A stretch of DNA of 39,463 nt from Patulibacter medicamentivorans. GTDB lineage: Bacteria; Actinomycetota; Thermoleophilia; Solirubrobacterales; Solirubrobacteraceae. A program made the position numbers and the translations under genes. The notes under the pieces were generated by a model. That model did not search any database, had not been told where the DNA came from, and saw only the letters and a list, made by a program, of their open reading frames with translations. The stretch covers positions 1 through 39,463 of the forward strand of contig NZ_AGUD01000242.1 in assembly GCF_000240225.1 (NCBI RefSeq). The letters are read 5' to 3'. How positions within the stretch are numbered: the first letter of the stretch is position 1; each line of letters opens with the position of its first letter. Shown piece by piece: positions 37,937-39,463 of the stretch.

Positions 37937-37954
37937 GTGAATCATCATTAACAT
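37937..37954 (+). promoter_or_regulatory. GTTAAT-type operator before the HSD-like SDR
   Basis: GTGAATCATCATTAAC (37937-37952) matches GTTAAT-N4-ATTAAC at 11 of 12 half-site positions. TAACAT (37949-37954) could be the -10. It lies 45 nt before the SDR start. Confidence 0.6.
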
Positions 37955-37998
37955 ACGGGCCGAAGGTCAACAGCAATAGGCGAAGATGGAGGCGACGT

Positions 37999-38925
37999 AT
38001 GATGGGTCTCGACGGACGGGTAGCGCTGGTGACGGGCGCCGGCAGGGGGATCGGTCGCGAGATCGCTCTGCTGCTGGCGAGCCGTGGGGCGAAGGTCGTG
38101 GTCAACGACCTCGGCGGCGATTGGCGGGGGGAGGGTGCTGACCCCGGTCCCGTCGGGGAGGTCTGCCGCGCGATCGAGTCGACGGGTGGCACCGCGGTCG
38201 GCGACGGTGGGAGCGTGAGCGACGCGGCCGACGCGAACGCGATGGTGCAGCGCGCCATCGACGAGTTCGGCCAGCTGGACATCCTCGTCAACAACGCCGG
38301 CATCCTCCGCGACAGGATGATCTTCTCGATGGCCGACGAGGACTGGGACTCCTGCATCGCAGTACACCTCCGCGGTCATTTCCTGACGACGCGAGCCGCC
38401 TGCGCCCACTGGCGCGCGCAAGCGAAGGCGACCGGGGCGCCGGTCGACGGCCGGATCCTGTGCATGACCTCCGAGGCGGGGCTGTACGGCAACGTCGGAC
38501 AGGCGAACTACTCGGCCGCGAAGGCCGGGATCGCGTCGTTCTCCGTGACCGTGGCCCGGGAGATGCAGCGCTACGGCGTGACCTGCAACGCGATCGCGCC
38601 GCGGGCGCGCACGCGGATGACCGAAGGGACCTTCGGGGAGCTGCCGACGGGGGCCGACGGAGCGGACACCTGGGGACCCGAGAACGTCGCTCCGATCGTG
38701 GCGGCGCTCGCGGGGAAGAAGGGTTCCGGGTACACCGGTCAGGTCTTCGTCTGCGGAGGCGGGGTCGCGCAGGTGATCGCGCCGTACTCGGTGGCGGCCG
38801 AGGTGACGTTCGGGGACCGTCCGGAGGTCGAGGACGTCGAAGCGTTCCTCCTCGACGCCTTGGGGTCGCAGTCCGGGCCCGTCCCGTTCCCCGACCTCGG
38901 GCTCACCCCGAGCTCGAGGTCCTGA
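37999..38925 (+). CDS. 17-beta-HSD4-like SDR ((3-hydroxyacyl-CoA dehydrogenase, Hsd4A type)
   Basis: A 308-aa classical SDR: cofactor loop VTGAGRGIGREIA, NNAGIL, and the catalytic TSEAGLYGNVGQANYSAAKAG with Tyr and Lys in YxxxK. The VVVNDLGG segment followed by a variable loop is characteristic of the dehydrogenase domain of peroxisomal multifunctional enzyme 2 and of bacterial Hsd4A, which oxidise 3-hydroxyacyl-CoA, including sterol side chains, with NAD+. The C-terminus has an extra 40 residues. The ATG at 37999 follows GGAGG by 6 nt; ATG at 38002 is equally open. It has its own GTTAAT-type operator and a hairpin right after the stop. Confidence 0.93.
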   Translation: MMGLDGRVALVTGAGRGIGREIALLLASRGAKVVVNDLGGDWRGEGADPGPVGEVCRAIESTGGTAVGDGGSVSDAADANAMVQRAIDEFGQLDILVNNAGILRDRMIFSMADEDWDSCIAVHLRGHFLTTRAACAHWRAQAKATGAPVDGRILCMTSEAGLYGNVGQANYSAAKAGIASFSVTVAREMQRYGVTCNAIAPRARTRMTEGTFGELPTGADGADTWGPENVAPIVAALAGKKGSGYTGQVFVCGGGVAQVIAPYSVAAEVTFGDRPEVEDVEAFLLDALGSQSGPVPFPDLGLTPSSRS

Positions 38926-38926
38926 G

Positions 38927-38940
38927 CCCCCGTTCGGGGG
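38927..38940 (+). terminator. hairpin after the HSD-like SDR
   Basis: CCCCC-GTTC-GGGGG forms a tight stem with a tetraloop starting 2 nt after the stop codon. No T-run follows. Confidence 0.5.
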
Positions 38941-39152
38941 GCCGGCCGTCGACACCGTCCCGACGGTCGCGCGCCGACGCCGACCGGAAGGCGTGCGTGG
39001 GCACCGGACGCACCGTCGGGGGCGGATGCGGAATCTGGCCTCCCCGGTCGCGGCGCCGTCCTCGTCGTGGAGTGTCGGCGGGCTGCTCGACCGGTGCGGG
39101 ACCCGGACGGTCTGCCGGCCCCACGGGCGGCAGTGCCCGCAACACAAACCAA
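38941..39152. other. intergenic region, no gene recognised
   Basis: GC-rich spacer between the SDR terminator and the right mce promoter. I see no convincing gene. Confidence 0.5.
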
Positions 39153-39183
39153 ACGTTGACGGGCCGTCAACGTCGTGTACCTT
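39153..39183 (+). promoter_or_regulatory. promoter with perfect GTTGAC-N5-GTCAAC operator, right mce unit
   Basis: ACGTTGAC-N5-GTCAACGT (39153-39173) is a perfect inverted repeat. TTGACG (39156-39161) and TACCTT (39178-39183) are 16 nt apart and can be -35 and -10, so the operator covers the -35. The layout copies the left mce promoter: same spacer and about 100 nt from operator centre to leader start. Confidence 0.7.
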
Positions 39184-39262
39184 GTCGTCTCGTCGTGCGA
39201 CGGACGTCGCACACCCCAACGAGCGATCGCGTCCGGTACCGGACGTGCTGAGCGGGAGCGCC

Positions 39263-39352
39263 ATGAAGATCGACACCTCCACCGCGGCCGCAGCGTCGCT
39301 GCCGGGTTCGCCACCACCCGGCCTTCCGCTCCCTAGGCCCTTGATCTCGTGA
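39263..39352 (+). CDS. possible leader ORF (29 aa) coupled to the right mce gene
   Basis: An ATG at 39263 follows GCGGGAG by 4 nt. The peptide begins M-K-I-D-T, has an Ala run and a Pro-rich end, and its TGA overlaps the GTG of the mce gene (GTGA). The left mce gene has a matching ORF (1310-1408) with a near-identical start context and the same distance from the operator. Two independent copies make a functional leader more likely, but neither peptide resembles anything I know. Confidence 0.45.
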   Translation: MKIDTSTAAAASLPGSPPPGLPLPRPLIS

Positions 39353-39463
39353 GGACCGCTGGGGCGGTGCTTGGTGGTCTGGTCGGGAGGGTGGTGCTTG
39401 CGTTGCTGGTGGTCGTGGTCGTGGTCGTGGTGCTGGTGACGCGTGGGTCGGGGTCGTATCGGG
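39349..39463 (+). CDS. Mce-family protein, N-terminus only, cut by window edge
   Basis: Only 38 codons are present. After a short basic start (V-R-T-A-G-A-V-L) comes a Val-rich anchor (about 9-31) and TRGSGSYR, where the left-edge protein continues into its MCE domain. From codon 9 on, the DNA is 90 of 91 bases identical to the left gene, and the one change makes Met into Thr. I call it Mce by that identity. The GTG start is coupled to the leader ORF. It reads out of the window in the opposite direction from the left copy. Confidence 0.8.
   Translation, partial: MRTAGAVLGGLVGRVVLALLVVVVVVVVLVTRGSGSYR
39373..39463 (+). repeat. 91-bp inverted repeat, right copy (partner 1199-1289)
   Basis: This segment is identical to the reverse complement of 1199-1289 except for one base (ATG against ACG codon). 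It covers the anchor-coding part of the two Mce genes and reaches the last base of the window, so the true repeat may be longer. Part of it is a simple GTG/GTC run, but the match extends into unique sequence on both sides of that run. Confidence 0.9.

Noticed and set aside
1..39463. Search by eye for tRNA, rRNA, CRISPR repeats, IS inverted repeats and attachment sites
   Set aside because: None found. The only long repeat is the 91-bp mce inverted repeat, which has no transposase beside it.

Overview
The window is high-GC DNA with densely packed, co-directional genes, many 4-nt ATGA/GTGA start/stop overlaps and many genes that look leaderless. Mce proteins, cytochromes P450, TetR regulators, tandem acyl-CoA dehydrogenases, a WS/DGAT acyltransferase and a GH57 glucan-branching enzyme together suggest a chromosomal piece of an actinobacterium. 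Something in Thermoleophilia/Solirubrobacterales is my guess from gene content; no rRNA or marker gene fixes it. I see no tRNA, rRNA, CRISPR array, IS element or phage gene.

Layout. 1-1408: an Mce gene running off the left edge on the minus strand, behind a short leader ORF. 1785-3495 (minus): rubredoxin, transglutaminase-like protein, hotdog thioesterase, small hypothetical. 3661-4622 (minus): two lipoproteins. 4870-6102 (minus): P450 no. 1. 6246-8320 (plus): WS/DGAT acyltransferase and TetR no. 1. 8402-11491 (minus): BKACE-like enzyme, SDR, isovaleryl-CoA-dehydrogenase-like protein. 11673-15241 (plus): acyl-CoA carboxylase (CT, then BC-BCCP). 15317-18229 (minus): P450 no. 2 and a GMC alcohol oxidoreductase, divergent from TetR no. 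2 (18329). 19302-24050 (plus): paired acyl-CoA dehydrogenases, acyl-CoA synthetase, TetR no. 3. 24116-25585 (minus): GH57 enzyme. 25778-35154 (plus): six Mce genes followed without a break by two MaoC-type hydratase genes. 35251-37387 (minus): Ltp2/SCPx-type thiolase-like protein and a metallo-beta-lactamase-fold hydrolase, divergent from a DUF35 protein (37449). 37999-38925 (plus): 17-beta-HSD4-like SDR. 39263-39463: a second leader ORF and an Mce gene running off the right edge, a mirror image of the left end.

How the genes may work together (inference). Mce lipid uptake, terminal oxidation by P450/GMC, CoA activation, alpha-beta acyl-CoA dehydrogenation, MaoC hydration, Hsd4-like oxidation and Ltp2/DUF35-type carbon-carbon cleavage fit catabolism of a sterol- or isoprenoid-like branched side chain. 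The carboxylase, IVD-like dehydrogenase, DECR-like SDR and BKACE fit methyl-branched acyl-CoA breakdown.

The most interesting signal is regulatory. Two different palindromes recur in front of these genes. GTTAAT-N4-ATTAAC lies before the six-gene mce operon, the dehydrogenase operon, the thiolase/DUF35 pair and the HSD-like SDR. GTTGAC-N5-GTCAAC lies before rubredoxin, the IVD-like gene, P450 no. 2/TetR no. 2 and, exactly or degenerately, both terminal mce genes. The two terminal mce units also share promoter layout, leader-ORF start and a 91-bp near-identical inverted repeat.
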